Assembly (NCBI RefSeq): GCF_008369195.1
Contig: NZ_VOBC01000001.1
Coordinates: 744,001 to 808,000, forward strand
Source: Sporosarcina sp. ANT_H38
GTDB taxonomy: Bacteria; Bacillota; Bacilli; Bacillales_A; Planococcaceae
Direction: 5' to 3'
DNA: 64,000 nucleotides
Positions 44,080 through 53,757 of this stretch are shown in pieces (position 1 is the stretch's first letter; every line of letters starts with the position of its first letter). The notes beneath the pieces were generated by a model. The model was not told the DNA's origin. It saw only the letters and a program-made list of their open reading frames with translations, and made no database searches. The position numbers were made by a program, and so were the translations under genes.

Positions 44080-45024
44080 TTGAAGTGGTCGGAAATTTCT
44101 ATTCATACGACGCATGAAGCAACGGAAGCGGTAGCGAATATTTTACACGAAGCAGGTGCAAGTGGAGTCGTTATCGAAGATTCAGCAGATCCAAGTCGAA
44201 TTCACGAAGACCAGTTCGGTGAAATTTGGGCACTTGACAAGAACGACTTTCCAGTGGATGGTGTTATCTTAAAAGCATATTTACCTGTCAATAGTTTCAT
44301 TATTGAAACGGTGAAAGATATTGAACAATCAATCAGTAGCTTGTCAGAGTTCGGAATAGATGCAGGTGAGAATACTATTCAGACAAATGAAGTTGATGAA
44401 GAAGATTGGGCAACTGCTTGGAAAAAATACTATCATCCCGTCAAAATTTCTGGCCGCTTTACAATTGTACCGACATGGGAAGAATATGAACCTGTCGAAT
44501 CAGATGAATTGATCATTGAGCTTGATCCTGGCATGGCATTTGGAACGGGTACGCACCCTACAACTGTTATGTGTTTACAAGCGCTTGAAAAATATGTGAA
44601 ACCGGGAGACACGGTTGTTGACGTGGGGACAGGTTCAGGTGTGTTATCTATCGGGGCGGCACTTCTAGGTGCTTCCCGTGTTCACGCACTTGATTTGGAT
44701 CATGTTGCAGTTGTTGCCGCAAAAGAAAACATTGAACTGAATCATGTTGAAGAAACGGTGGAAGTGAAGCACGGTAATCTTTTAGATTCTGTAAAAGAGC
44801 CGGCAGAAATTATCATCGCGAATATCCTTGCAGAAGTAATCATTTCCTTCTCACAAGATGCATATTCAATATTACCGGAAAATGGTTTGTTTATTGTTTC
44901 GGGAATCATTGGACAGAAACGTGATCTAGTTAAAGACGACCTGATTAGCAAAGGATTTGAGATTGTAGAATCTGTACTTATGGAAGACTGGGTTGCTATC
45001 ATCGCTAAAAAAAGGAGCGTGTAA
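44080..45024 (+). CDS. prmA: Ribosomal protein L11 methyltransferase
   Basis: SAM-dependent trimethylation of uL11, 314 residues. N-terminal L11-recognition domain, then the catalytic domain with D-P-G-M-A-F-G-T-G-T-H-P-T-T and V-D-V-G-T-G-S-G-V-L-S; N-I-L-A-E-V-I near 250. TTG 44080 follows GAAAGGAATG and gives the family start MKWSEISIHT. Cytoplasmic. Confidence 0.95.
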   Translation: MKWSEISIHTTHEATEAVANILHEAGASGVVIEDSADPSRIHEDQFGEIWALDKNDFPVDGVILKAYLPVNSFIIETVKDIEQSISSLSEFGIDAGENTIQTNEVDEEDWATAWKKYYHPVKISGRFTIVPTWEEYEPVESDELIIELDPGMAFGTGTHPTTVMCLQALEKYVKPGDTVVDVGTGSGVLSIGAALLGASRVHALDLDHVAVVAAKENIELNHVEETVEVKHGNLLDSVKEPAEIIIANILAEVIISFSQDAYSILPENGLFIVSGIIGQKRDLVKDDLISKGFEIVESVLMEDWVAIIAKKRSV

Positions 45025-45028
45025 CGAT

Positions 45029-45769
45029 TTGCAACGCTATTTTTTGCAATCACCTTTTGATGAAGAAGGCAACGCAACCATTACCGGAGATGACAGCAAA
45101 CATATCGTACGTGTTATGCGTATGACTATCGATGATGACATCATTGCTGTTACAAACGGGGAAGCTTTCGTTTCCACGATTAAGGAAATTTTGCCAGACG
45201 GTGTCCTAATACAGCGCAAAGAAGCAGCTCTTCAGGCAAACGAAATGCCTGTCAAAGTAACGATTGCCTGTGGTCTACCTAAAGGTGACAAACTCGATTT
45301 AATTGTACAAAAAGGAACGGAACTCGGGATGGTAGGGGTTTTTCCATTTCAAGCAGAAAGATCTATTGTTAAATGGGATGATAAAAAAGGTGACAAAAAA
45401 GTTGAACGACTTCGCAAAATTGCTAAAGAGGCTGCGGAGCAATGTCATCGTACAGTTATCCCGGAAGTGCGGAATCCATTCTCGGTTAAGCAGTTAATCG
45501 CTGAATCAGAAAACTTTGATGTCCTCCTATTCGCTGATGAAGAAGACGCAAAAAGTGGGGTTCCACATAAGATTTCAGACCGTTTGAAAAATGTGCATCA
45601 TGACCAAACGGTGCTTGTTGTATTTGGACCTGAGGGTGGATTGTCTAGGACAGAAGCCGAAACACTACGTTCAGCAGGATTTTTACCGATAGCATTAGGT
45701 CCGCGAATACTGCGGACGGAAACAGCACCACTGTATTTATTGTCCGCAATGTCATACGAATTTGAATGA
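45029..45769 (+). CDS. rsmE: 16S rRNA m3U1498 methyltransferase RsmE
   Basis: SPOUT-class methyltransferase, 246 residues. N-terminal PUA-like domain (QRYFLQS to about 70) and the knotted domain with L-V-V-F-G-P-E-G-G-L-S near 195-205 and LGPRILRTETAPL. TTG 45029 is the family start (M-Q-R-Y-F) and follows AAAGGAGCG; it begins four bases after prmA ends. The stop is 16 bases before the mtaB start. Confidence 0.94.
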   Translation: MQRYFLQSPFDEEGNATITGDDSKHIVRVMRMTIDDDIIAVTNGEAFVSTIKEILPDGVLIQRKEAALQANEMPVKVTIACGLPKGDKLDLIVQKGTELGMVGVFPFQAERSIVKWDDKKGDKKVERLRKIAKEAAEQCHRTVIPEVRNPFSVKQLIAESENFDVLLFADEEDAKSGVPHKISDRLKNVHHDQTVLVVFGPEGGLSRTEAETLRSAGFLPIALGPRILRTETAPLYLLSAMSYEFE

Positions 45770-45785
45770 AAGAGGTGAGCAGCTG

Positions 45786-47126
45786 ATGACTTCGGTCGCG
45801 TTTCATACGTTGGGCTGCAAAGTGAATCATTACGAAACCGAGGCAATCTGGCAACTTTTCAAAGAAGCCGGTTACGACCGCGGGGATTTCGAAAAGAACT
45901 CTGATGTTTATGTCATTAATACATGTACTGTAACGAATACCGGTGATAAGAAAAGTCGGCAAGTTATCCGTCGCGCTGTTCGGCGAAATCCGGACGCTGT
46001 CATTTGCGTAACAGGTTGTTATGCGCAAACTTCCCCTGCGGAAATCATGGCGATTTCCGGGGTAGATATCGTAGTTGGAACGCAGGATCGAACGAAATTA
46101 CTAGGACTCATTGATGATTTCTGCAAAGAACGTCAGCCGATTAATGCAGTCCGCAATATCATGAAAAATAGAATCTATGAAGAACTAGACGTTCCTACAT
46201 TTATGGATCGTACACGTGCATCCCTAAAAATTCAAGAAGGGTGCAATAACTTCTGTACGTTTTGCATCATTCCATGGGCACGCGGACTAATGCGTTCACG
46301 TGACCCGCAAGAAGTCATTCGTCAAGCGCAACAACTTGTTGATGCGGGCTACCTTGAAATTGTATTAACGGGTATACATACGGGCGGTTACGGTGAAGAT
46401 TTGAAAGATTACAATCTTGCTCGTCTGCTCCGTGACCTTGAAACGCAAGTAAAGGGGCTGAAACGTTTACGTATCAGCTCAATCGAAGCGAGCCAACTGA
46501 CGGATGAAGTGATTGAGGTTCTTCGTGATTCAACAACTATCGTCCGACATTTGCACATTCCCGTTCAGTCCGGCTCAGACACGGTTCTGAAGCGTATGCG
46601 AAGGAAGTACACAATGAAGTTTTTCGCTGAACGTTTGGCTAGACTTCGCGAAGCGCTACCGCAACTCGCGATTACTTCAGATGTTATCGTCGGTTTTCCA
46701 GGTGAGACGGAAGAAGAGTTCGTTGAAACATATAATTTTATTCGTGATCACCGATTCTCAGAATTGCATGTGTTCCCTTATTCAAAACGGACAGGTACGC
46801 CTGCCGCAAGAATGGAAGACCAGATTCCTGAAGATGTGAAAAACGAACGCGTTCACCGCCTGATTGAATTGAACAATCAGCTGGCCAAACAATATGCGTC
46901 TACTTTTGAAGACGAAGTGTTAGAAGTCATTCCAGAAGAGAAATATAAACTTGAACCGGATAGCGGTCTGTATGAGGGTTATTCAGATAACTATTTGAAA
47001 GTTGTTTTCCCAGCCGATGAGTCAATGGTTGGTAAAATAGTTCGTGTTAAAGTTGCTAAAGCAGGTTATCCATATAATGAAGGGCAGTTTGTCCGTGTTG
47101 TCGAGGAAGAACCGCAACTTGTTTAA
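45786..47126 (+). CDS. mtaB: tRNA t6A37 methylthiotransferase MtaB
   Basis: Radical SAM methylthiotransferase making ms2t6A at position 37, 446 residues. N-terminal MTTase domain with Cys in HTLGCKVNHYE, INTCTVTN and VTGCYAQ; radical SAM cluster C-N-N-F-C-T-F-C near 155; C-terminal TRAM domain from about 375. ATG 45786 follows AGAGGTGAGCAGCTG. Last gene of the dnaJ group before a terminator. Confidence 0.96.
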   Translation: MTSVAFHTLGCKVNHYETEAIWQLFKEAGYDRGDFEKNSDVYVINTCTVTNTGDKKSRQVIRRAVRRNPDAVICVTGCYAQTSPAEIMAISGVDIVVGTQDRTKLLGLIDDFCKERQPINAVRNIMKNRIYEELDVPTFMDRTRASLKIQEGCNNFCTFCIIPWARGLMRSRDPQEVIRQAQQLVDAGYLEIVLTGIHTGGYGEDLKDYNLARLLRDLETQVKGLKRLRISSIEASQLTDEVIEVLRDSTTIVRHLHIPVQSGSDTVLKRMRRKYTMKFFAERLARLREALPQLAITSDVIVGFPGETEEEFVETYNFIRDHRFSELHVFPYSKRTGTPAARMEDQIPEDVKNERVHRLIELNNQLAKQYASTFEDEVLEVIPEEKYKLEPDSGLYEGYSDNYLKVVFPADESMVGKIVRVKVAKAGYPYNEGQFVRVVEEEPQLV

Positions 47127-47135
47127 GAATTATAT

Positions 47136-47177
47136 AAAAGCTGTTTCTACTTGAGTTTGAGTAGAAACAGCTTTTTT
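47136..47177 (+). terminator. Terminator after mtaB
   Basis: AAGCTGTTTCTACT pairs perfectly with AGTAGAAACAGCTT, followed by TTTT. Confidence 0.92.
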
Positions 47178-47241
47178 CGTGCAGAAATGACTTGTTCTTG
47201 ATATGATGTAAGAAGTACGGACAACTCGAGGGGGTATTCAT

Positions 47242-47913
47242 TTGAATAAAGATCTTGCAACTTACATTGATCATACATTATTGAAGGCTGACGCAAAGAA
47301 CAACGAAATCGTAGCATTGTGTGAAGAAGCACGGAAATATACGTTTGCATCAGTTTGCGTAAACCCAACATGGGTAAAAACAGCAGCAGCAGCACTAGAA
47401 GGATCACCTGTTAAAGTATGTACAGTAATTGGTTTCCCTCTAGGAGCTTCAACTCCTGAAGTAAAAGCGTTCGAAACTGGGGATGCAATTACAAACGGTG
47501 CAGATGAAATCGATATGGTTATCAATGTAGGCGCACTTCGTGGTGGTGATGATGAAATTGTGAAAAAAGATATTGAAGCGGTTGTTAATGCTGCAAAAGG
47601 AAAAGCAATTGTCAAAGTCATCATTGAAGCATCCCTTTTAAGCGATAAAGAAAAAAGGAAAGCATGTGAACTATCTGTCCTTGCAGGTGCTGATTTCGTG
47701 AAGACATCGACAGGCTTCTCAACTGGCGGTGCGACAGTAGAAGACGTGAAGTTAATGAGAGCTGTTGTTGGACCTGAAATGGGTGTTAAAGCTTCAGGCG
47801 GTGTCCGTAACTTAGAGGATATGAAGAAAATGATTGACGCAGGAGCTACAAGAATTGGTGCCAGTTCAGGTGTATTAATCATGCAGGGCTTGGAATCCAA
47901 ATCTGATTATTAA
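47242..47913 (+). CDS. deoC: Deoxyribose-phosphate aldolase
   Basis: Cleaves 2-deoxyribose-5-phosphate to acetaldehyde and glyceraldehyde-3-phosphate in nucleoside breakdown, 223 residues. TIM barrel with D-H-T-L-L-K-A at the start, K-V-I-I-E-A-S-L-L near 125, and the Schiff-base Lys in D-F-V-K-T-S-T-G-F near 152. TTG 47242 follows GAGGGGGTATTCAT. It stands alone between mtaB and rpsU. cdd, another nucleoside-salvage gene, is 9 kb away. Confidence 0.95.
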   Translation: MNKDLATYIDHTLLKADAKNNEIVALCEEARKYTFASVCVNPTWVKTAAAALEGSPVKVCTVIGFPLGASTPEVKAFETGDAITNGADEIDMVINVGALRGGDDEIVKKDIEAVVNAAKGKAIVKVIIEASLLSDKEKRKACELSVLAGADFVKTSTGFSTGGATVEDVKLMRAVVGPEMGVKASGGVRNLEDMKKMIDAGATRIGASSGVLIMQGLESKSDY

Positions 47914-47927
47914 TTTAAAGTTTTATA

Positions 47928-47956
47928 TTGACCTATAGTTAAATCCGCGGTATAAT
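47928..47956 (+). promoter_or_regulatory. Sigma-A promoter of rpsU
   Basis: TTGACC (47928-47933), 17-base spacer, TATAAT (47951-47956), 62 bases before the rpsU start. Confidence 0.8.
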
Positions 47957-48017
47957 TTATGAGTACATGGCACTTGGTCATGTTCTAGAAGTGTGTTTGG
48001 AGGGAGGGACAAGAGAT

Positions 48018-48191
48018 ATGTCGAAAACTGTTGTTCGTAAAAACGAATCGCTTGAAGATGCTCTTCGCCGCTTCAAACGTACTGTATCCAAAAGTGGAAC
48101 AATACAAGAGGTAAGAAAGCGTGAGTTTTATGATAAGCCAAGTGAAAAACGTAAAAAGAAATCTGAAGCTGCAAGGAAACGTAAATTCTGA
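48018..48191 (+). CDS. rpsU: Small-subunit ribosomal protein bS21
   Basis: 30S protein S21, 57 residues, very basic ([20 protein letters not shown] to E-A-A-R-K-R-K-F). ATG 48018 follows GGAGGGACAAGAG; the longer frame from 47,967 is not used. In B. subtilis yqeY follows in the same operon; here a terminator and a family 1 repeat follow instead. Confidence 0.97.
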   Translation: MSKTVVRKNESLEDALRRFKRTVSKSGTIQEVRKREFYDKPSEKRKKKSEAARKRKF

Positions 48192-48237
48192 TTTCCTGTG
48201 GTGATGAGTTCGACTTTGTTTTGAATCTAAAATTTAG

Positions 48238-48272
48238 TAAACCGGAAAATCCTTTATGGGTTTTCCGGTTTA
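48238..48272 (+). terminator. Terminator after rpsU
   Basis: TAAACCGGAAAA-TCC pairs with GGG-TTTTCCGGTTTA; a short T-rich stretch follows. Confidence 0.8.
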
Positions 48273-48289
48273 TTTGTATTAGAGATAAA

Positions 48290-48407
48290 TTGAACAAATG
48301 AATACCTATATAAACTGAGCGAAGGCGCATTACAAGTGGGGCCGAAGCTGCTTGGTTTAAGGCGGTAGGCATCCCAAAGCACCATAGAGGATTTAATGGA
48401 ATATCTT
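48290..48407 (+). repeat. Family 1 intergenic repeat, copy E
   Basis: Left TTGAACAAATGAATACCTAT (nearly identical to copy A), GAGCGAAGGCGCATTAC, GGTTTAAGGCGGTAGGCATC, and right TTTAATGGAATATC. Sits between the rpsU terminator and the nfeD promoter, where yqeY would be expected. Confidence 0.7.
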
Positions 48408-48451
48408 TATTTCAACATTTATAAGATAAAACAAAATTTTTTAAGTTAAAG

Positions 48452-48477
48452 TGAAACTTCCGAGCAATTGAAACGTA
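48452..48477 (+). promoter_or_regulatory. Sigma-W type promoter of nfeD-floA
   Basis: TGAAAC (48452-48457), exactly 16 bases, CGTA (48474-48477) is a perfect match to the sigma-W consensus, 44 bases before nfeD. In B. subtilis yqeZ-yqfA-yqfB is a known sigma-W operon, so the envelope-stress control is probably conserved. Confidence 0.85.
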
Positions 48478-48520
48478 TATAGGGATATACTAGAAATTAT
48501 AAAGAGAGGTGAAAAATACT

Positions 48521-49852
48521 ATGCATAAAATGATAGGAAGGACACTCCTGTTCATTTTATTCGTTTCTGTGTTCGCATTTCCACTCTTAGAAACAGGAGC
48601 AGCAACTTCGACAGTCTACAAAGTTCCAGTCGAAGACGTTGTTGAAAAAGGATTATATGCCTTTTTACAGCGTTCATTCGAAGAAGCGGAAGATGCGGGA
48701 GCCGAGGCCATCATCCTGGAAATTAATACACCGGGTGGATTTACCGATGCGGCTGACCAAATCGCAAAGCTAATGGATGAGAGTTCTTTAAGAGTAATCG
48801 CTTACATTAATAATAAAGCAATCTCTGCTGGTGCTTTCATAGCGCTTTATGCTGATGAAATCTATATGTCACCTACTGCAACAATGGGAGCAGCACAAGT
48901 AATCGATTCTGCTGGAAATGCGGCGGATGTCAAAGCCCACAGTGTATGGGTTGCAGACATGATAACCGCTGCTGAGTCGCATAAACGAGAACCGAAATAT
49001 GCTGCAGCAATGGCAGAACCTGAAAATAACCTACCTGAATATCGGGCAGGAGTTGGGAAGCTGCTAACGCTTAAAGCGGATGAAGCAAAAAAAGTCGGTT
49101 ACAGTAATGGAACAGTTGGGTCTTTCGATGAATTGCTAAAAGAAACAGGACTTGAAAATGCGGAAATCATTTCAACAAAAGAAACATTTGCTGAGAGTAT
49201 TGCACGTTTCGTCACACACCCGATCGTTGTACCAATCCTCTTATCAATCGCAGGATTAGGGTTTGTACTTGAATTATACTCACCGGGATTTGGTGTACCG
49301 GGATCAATGGCCGCTATATCGTTGGTTTTATTCTTTTACGGACATCTTGTTGCGGGGCTTGCGGGTTACGAAACGATTATCTTGTTCCTTATAGGGGCTG
49401 GTCTGATCGTAGCGGAAATCTTCCTGCCACATGGTATAGCAGGGGTAATTGGATCGCTCGCAATTATTGGAAGTATTATTATGGCGGGCGGCAATCCGAT
49501 GTATATGGCGATTTCTGTCCTTATCGCGGTTGCTATCGCTGTTATAGGGATGGTGATTATTATGAAGTTTTTCGGTAAAAAATTGCACTTGCTTAACAAG
49601 GTTGTGCTAATGGATACAACTGATACGGAAAGTGGTTATGTTTCAAATGTGAACAGGTTTGAATTACTTGGACGCATTGCAAAAACAGCTACACCGCTTA
49701 GACCATCTGGAGCAATAGAGCTTGATGGCGAACGAATTGATGTCGTTTCTGAAGGAAGCTACATCGGCAAAGGAATAAGTGTTATTATTGTTAAGGTTGA
49801 AGGTTCCCGGACAGTAGTGAGGGAATCAAAAGAGAAAGGGGAGAATGAATAA
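48521..49852 (+). CDS. nfeD: NfeD-family membrane protease (YqeZ)
   Basis: Membrane protein of 443 residues that works with a flotillin. Signal peptide (about 1-30), ClpP/SppA-like serine protease domain (EINTPGGF near 70, [10 protein letters not shown] near 104, T-M-G-A-A near 124), four to five membrane helices (about 230-350) and a C-terminal OB-fold NfeD domain. ATG 48521 follows AGAGGTGAAAAA. The stop overlaps the floA start region; both belong to the sigma-W-type unit. Confidence 0.92.
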   Translation: MHKMIGRTLLFILFVSVFAFPLLETGAATSTVYKVPVEDVVEKGLYAFLQRSFEEAEDAGAEAIILEINTPGGFTDAADQIAKLMDESSLRVIAYINNKAISAGAFIALYADEIYMSPTATMGAAQVIDSAGNAADVKAHSVWVADMITAAESHKREPKYAAAMAEPENNLPEYRAGVGKLLTLKADEAKKVGYSNGTVGSFDELLKETGLENAEIISTKETFAESIARFVTHPIVVPILLSIAGLGFVLELYSPGFGVPGSMAAISLVLFFYGHLVAGLAGYETIILFLIGAGLIVAEIFLPHGIAGVIGSLAIIGSIIMAGGNPMYMAISVLIAVAIAVIGMVIIMKFFGKKLHLLNKVVLMDTTDTESGYVSNVNRFELLGRIAKTATPLRPSGAIELDGERIDVVSEGSYIGKGISVIIVKVEGSRTVVRESKEKGENE

Positions 49853-50865
49853 TGCCAGCATTAGCAGGTTCAGCAAGTTTAGTAGGTATTGTAGCAATCG
49901 TAGTTATCGCAATAATTGTCTTGGCCGTATTTTTCACACTCGTCCCTGTAGCGCTATGGATTTCCGCCATGGCAGCAGGAGTAAGAGTAAGTATCTTCAC
50001 ACTGATTGGTATGCGTCTCCGCCGGGTTATCCCGAGCCGGATTGTCAATCCGCTAATTAAAGCACATAAGGCTGGACTCGATGTAACAATTAACCAGCTT
50101 GAAAGCCATTACTTGGCTGGAGGGAACGTAGACCGTGTTGTTAACGCCCTAATCGCTGCACATCGTGCAAATATCGAGCTTACATTTGAACGTGCTGCGG
50201 CTATCGATCTTGCAGGTCGTGACGTTTTAGAAGCAGTTCAAATGTCCGTTAACCCTAAAGTTATTGAAACACCATTCATCGCCGGTGTGGCAATGAACGG
50301 GATTGAAGTAAAAGCAAAAGCGCGTATTACAGTACGTGCAAACATCGACAGACTTGTCGGTGGTGCTGGTGAAGAAACCATCGTTGCCCGTGTTGGTGAA
50401 GGTATCATCTCGACAATTGGTTCATCTATCGACCATGCAAAAGTATTGGAAAATCCAGATATGATTTCTCAAACTGTCTTAGCAAAAGGTCTTGACTCAG
50501 GTACTGCATTTGAAATTCTATCGATTGATATCGCAGACGTTGATATCGGTAAAAACATCGGTGCAGAACTTCAAACAGAACAAGCGATGGCTGATAAAAA
50601 CATCGCACAGGCAAAAGCAGAAGAACGCCGCGCAATGGCTGTTGCAAATGAGCAAGAAATGAAAGCGAAAGTTGAAGAGATGCGTGCGAAAGTTGTCAGT
50701 GCTGAAGCGGAAGTTCCGCTTGCTATGGCAGAAGCGCTACGAAAAGGTAATATTGGTGTCATGGATTATGTGAATTACAAAAATATCCAAGCAGATACAG
50801 GAATGCGTGATTCAATCAGTAACTTTGGTGCAGATAAGGAATCTACAGAAATTAAGAAGAACTAA
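49852..50865 (+). CDS. floA: Flotillin-like protein FloA
   Basis: Membrane scaffold of functional microdomains, 337 residues. N-terminal hairpin of hydrophobic segments (about 8-46), SPFH-like domain, and an Ala/Glu-rich coiled coil (about 235-290, repeated E-M-R-A-K-V). ATG 49852 starts at the last base of the nfeD stop and has GGGGAGAATG upstream. Length matches B. subtilis YqfA/FloA. Confidence 0.95.
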   Translation: MPALAGSASLVGIVAIVVIAIIVLAVFFTLVPVALWISAMAAGVRVSIFTLIGMRLRRVIPSRIVNPLIKAHKAGLDVTINQLESHYLAGGNVDRVVNALIAAHRANIELTFERAAAIDLAGRDVLEAVQMSVNPKVIETPFIAGVAMNGIEVKAKARITVRANIDRLVGGAGEETIVARVGEGIISTIGSSIDHAKVLENPDMISQTVLAKGLDSGTAFEILSIDIADVDIGKNIGAELQTEQAMADKNIAQAKAEERRAMAVANEQEMKAKVEEMRAKVVSAEAEVPLAMAEALRKGNIGVMDYVNYKNIQADTGMRDSISNFGADKESTEIKKN

Positions 50866-50903
50866 TACTTTAAAAGCCATTTCCTGGAAAGGGGATGTAC
50901 TGA

Positions 50904-51410
50904 ATGGATGGACTCATCCTATTGATTATCTCCCTAGTCGTTGGCGTACTATTCAACGGTAAGGGAAAGAAAAATTCACCTGAAAAGGGCCCACAGCCTA
51001 AGCCGTTCACGGCAACAGGTAGCGCTCCAGAAGGTCCGACAGGTAAATTAAAAGAGATGTATCGCGAATTGCAGAGAGAAATGGCAGGAGCAGATGCGGA
51101 ACCGCCTAGCCGCCAGCAACCAAGGCAACAGCAACAAACAACAGTAACGGTTCCCCCTTCACCTGAAGTAGTACCACCTGCAAGACCGACTGCTGATAGA
51201 AAAGAACGTACTAATTCGTCAGTGAATCGTCAAATCGACCGCCCCGATTCTTCTCTGAATCGACATAGTGGAAGATTATCTGCACATGGTGGTCAACGTC
51301 CAACTGTGTCTGTTATACAATCGCATAATTTATTGCCGAAAAAACAAGAGGACTTGCTGAAAGGCATTGTGTTCTCTGAAATTTTTGGTCCACCAAAATC
51401 AAAAAGATAA
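50904..51410 (+). CDS. Hypothetical membrane-anchored Pro/Gln-rich protein
   Basis: 168 residues: one N-terminal membrane helix (about 2-17), a long polar low-complexity part rich in P, Q, R and S, and a distinct C-terminal block D-L-L-K-G-I-V-F-S-E-I-F-G-P-P-K-S-K-R. ATG 50904 follows GGAAAGGGGATG. It holds the place of yqfB in the floA operon but is not similar to the 74-residue B. subtilis YqfB as I recall it. The C-terminal block suggests a family; function unknown. A terminator follows. Confidence 0.7.
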   Translation: MDGLILLIISLVVGVLFNGKGKKNSPEKGPQPKPFTATGSAPEGPTGKLKEMYRELQREMAGADAEPPSRQQPRQQQQTTVTVPPSPEVVPPARPTADRKERTNSSVNRQIDRPDSSLNRHSGRLSAHGGQRPTVSVIQSHNLLPKKQEDLLKGIVFSEIFGPPKSKR

Positions 51411-51439
51411 GCATTGACCCCCTATCCAAATCATACGAT
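51411..51439 (+). promoter_or_regulatory. Candidate sigma-E promoter of yqfC
   Basis: CATACGAT (51432-51439) differs at one place from the sigma-E -10 CATACAnT; GCATTGA about 14 bases upstream is a moderate -35. It lies in the loop of the terminator. Transcription would begin near 51,446, inside the right arm. yqfC-yqfD are sigma-E genes in B. subtilis. Confidence 0.5.
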
Positions 51440-51455
51440 GTGGATAGGGGGTTTT
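51418..51455 (+). terminator. Terminator overlapping the yqfC leader
   Basis: CCCCCTATCC (51418-51427) and GGATAGGGGG (51442-51451) form a perfect 10-bp stem, then TTTT. Its right arm contains the AGGGGG that serves as the yqfC ribosome binding site. Confidence 0.88.
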
Positions 51456-51460
51456 ATATT

Positions 51461-51718
51461 TTGAGGAAACTATTTCAGACCGGTTCATCAGTTACAATTG
51501 AAGATTTCTCGTCATTACGGATTAACGGCCCTTATGCATTGTTGAAACTTGGCCCCGATTTCGCAATCATCAGCAGTGGGGAATACAGGATTGAGGCGAT
51601 AGGTACTGATTTAACCGTTGAAACGTTATCAGAAGAAGTCGCTGTTTTCACTTTCACTTCTATTACTGCCATGAATGTGACGACAGGTGCAGAAAAGGAA
51701 GCGCTGCACGATGCGTAA
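51461..51718 (+). CDS. yqfC: Sporulation protein YqfC
   Basis: 85-residue protein of the YqfC/YabP family, made in the mother cell in B. subtilis. It shows the YabP-type beta-rich pattern (I-N-G-P-Y-A-L-L-K-L, then G-E-Y-R-I-E-A-I-G-T-D-L-T-V-E-T-L). TTG 51461 is placed nine bases after AGGGGG; the GTG at 51440 would lie inside the terminator loop. It overlaps yqfD by eight bases. Confidence 0.85.
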   Translation: MRKLFQTGSSVTIEDFSSLRINGPYALLKLGPDFAIISSGEYRIEAIGTDLTVETLSEEVAVFTFTSITAMNVTTGAEKEALHDA

Positions 51719-52808
51719 ACGATATGCTGTCAAAATATCAGGCGATGGTAACCTTTCGGAATTTCTAACTAAACTTGTAACAATTGGGACGAAAATAACA
51801 TCGCTATCAGTTGTAGATGGGGTAGCACGTTTTCGAACAGATCGTAGCGGGCTTCGTGCGATAAGACGTAATAGAAGGCGTTATCAATTAAAAGTGAAAA
51901 TATCGATTGCGAATCTTGAATCAGGCTCAATCGGACTTTTCACATCAAGCCGCTTTCTCATCGCATGTCTCATTCCTTTTGTGGCCTCTTTTTTTCTTTG
52001 GAAAGTAGATGTCGAATCGGATATGCCAGAAGTTGTGGACAGAATTGAAAAGAAACTTGAAAAAAACGCTATCGTTTTGTTAAAACCCTTAGCTTTAATT
52101 CCTGATGAAGGTGAAATTCGTCGCGAGCTCATGCTTGATGATCCAGCTTTGTCATGGGTTAGATTTAAACGAGTGGGTACGTCTCTGACCGTTATTCCGA
52201 TGTTATCACCCCCTACAACAAATATTGTTGAAGAAGAAAAGCTGTCTTCTCACCTTGTAGCCCGCACAGGCGGCGTTATAACACGATTTGAGCTAGAAAA
52301 GGGGGAGCGGGTGAGTCATATTCATCAGACCGTTAAAAAAGGGGACTTGCTAGCTACAGGTATACTAGAACAAGGAGGTAAAACGACAGTCGTCGGAGCA
52401 GACGGGGCTGTTTATGCGGATTATTGGGTGGAATACACTTTTACCCTTCCTAAAAAAATAAAATTTCAGTTACAGGGCGAAGAGATTGTAAATTATTCTT
52501 TTAACCTCCCGTGGAATCATCAAGGTGAAGAAGCATGGTCTCCAAGGTCTTTCGTCAAGACAGAAAGACTTATAGAAGAAGCCGCAGGGCAGTTTGAATT
52601 GATTGAAGGCATGGAGGAAACGGTAATAATTCCCTTGTTAAAAAACAAATTATTGTCGGAATCTTTTTCACAAGCAATAATTAAAGAGGAAAAAGTTTTA
52701 CACGTGACATTCGATAATGATAAAGTTAGTGGGACTATATTGTTTCTTATCAATGATAATATCGCTGTCAAAAAACTGATTCCCAAGGAGACTGAGCCTA
52801 TTGGATGA
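51711..52808 (+). CDS. yqfD: Sporulation protein YqfD
   Basis: Stage IV sporulation-type membrane protein of 365 residues. A basic N-terminal region is followed by one membrane helix (about 79-98), then an extracytoplasmic region (GGVITRFELEKGERV, KKGDLLATG). Role in sporulation known only by regulation. ATG 51711 follows AAAAGGAAG and overlaps yqfC. The stop overlaps the TTG start of phoH. Confidence 0.9.
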   Translation: MRKRYAVKISGDGNLSEFLTKLVTIGTKITSLSVVDGVARFRTDRSGLRAIRRNRRRYQLKVKISIANLESGSIGLFTSSRFLIACLIPFVASFFLWKVDVESDMPEVVDRIEKKLEKNAIVLLKPLALIPDEGEIRRELMLDDPALSWVRFKRVGTSLTVIPMLSPPTTNIVEEEKLSSHLVARTGGVITRFELEKGERVSHIHQTVKKGDLLATGILEQGGKTTVVGADGAVYADYWVEYTFTLPKKIKFQLQGEEIVNYSFNLPWNHQGEEAWSPRSFVKTERLIEEAAGQFELIEGMEETVIIPLLKNKLLSESFSQAIIKEEKVLHVTFDNDKVSGTILFLINDNIAVKKLIPKETEPIG

Positions 52809-53757
52809 GCAAATGATTCAACTGCATGTTGAAGACCCTAATGAAACAGTAATGCTTCTCGGAATTTCTGATCAGAATATGAAATTGATTGAAGAACAGT
52901 TGAACGTATCAGTACTGACTAGAGGCGACACGATTTCCATAAGTGGCGATGAGGAGAATAGGAATTCAGCTAAAGTCCTGTTGGAACAGTTATTAAAAGT
53001 AATCCGTAAAGGCATTAATATCAATCAACGTGATGTCTCAACAGCACTCGAGATGGTGAAAAATGGCACAATTGAATACTTTGCTGAGCTGTATGACGAA
53101 GAAATTTCAAGGAACATGAAAGGAAAAGCGATTCGTGCAAAAACAATCGGTCAACGTGAGTATGTTAGTGCGATTCGATCACAGGATCTTGTATTCTGTA
53201 TTGGACCGGCGGGAACCGGAAAAACGTACTTAGCGGTCGTACTAGCTGTTTTAGCGATGAAGACGGGTTCTGCGAAGCGAATTATCCTTACGCGTCCCGC
53301 AGTCGAAGCAGGAGAGAGCCTGGGCTTCCTCCCAGGTGACTTGAAAGAGAAAGTTGACCCATACCTGCGCCCGTTGTATGACGCGTTACACGATGTCCTG
53401 GGGGCGGAACAAACAGATAGGCTTATGGAACGGGGAGTTATCGAAATTGCACCACTCGCTTATATGAGGGGACGAACACTCGATGACGCATTCATTATTC
53501 TCGATGAAGCACAGAATACGACAAAAGCACAGATGAAAATGTTTTTAACACGTCTCGGCTTCGGGTCGAAAATGGTTATTAACGGCGACAAGACGCAAAT
53601 TGATTTGCCGAGAGGAACTGAATCTGGTTTAATCGCTGCAGAATCAATCTTAAAAAAAGTTGGAGCTATTCACTTCCAATACTTAGAGCAAGGTGATGTC
53701 GTTCGTCACCCACTTGTTGCAAAAATAATTGAAGCATACGAACAGGAGCAGTCATAG
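52801..53757 (+). CDS. phoH: PhoH-like ATPase
   Basis: Cytoplasmic P-loop ATPase of 318 residues, linked to RNA metabolism. N-terminal KH-like part, then G-P-A-G-T-G-K-T (about 135-142), Walker B I-I-L-D-E-A-Q-N-T near 235, GDKTQIDLPRG near 260. TTG 52801 follows AAGGAGACTGAG; ATG 52813 is an in-frame alternative. Order yqfD-phoH-pgpH-ybeY is conserved in Bacillus. Confidence 0.94.
   Translation: MDEQMIQLHVEDPNETVMLLGISDQNMKLIEEQLNVSVLTRGDTISISGDEENRNSAKVLLEQLLKVIRKGININQRDVSTALEMVKNGTIEYFAELYDEEISRNMKGKAIRAKTIGQREYVSAIRSQDLVFCIGPAGTGKTYLAVVLAVLAMKTGSAKRIILTRPAVEAGESLGFLPGDLKEKVDPYLRPLYDALHDVLGAEQTDRLMERGVIEIAPLAYMRGRTLDDAFIILDEAQNTTKAQMKMFLTRLGFGSKMVINGDKTQIDLPRGTESGLIAAESILKKVGAIHFQYLEQGDVVRHPLVAKIIEAYEQEQS

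Noticed and set aside
47271..47900. 209-residue minus-strand frame opposite deoC
   Set aside because: Complete antisense of deoC, a strong family member; the reverse frame has no recognisable pattern.
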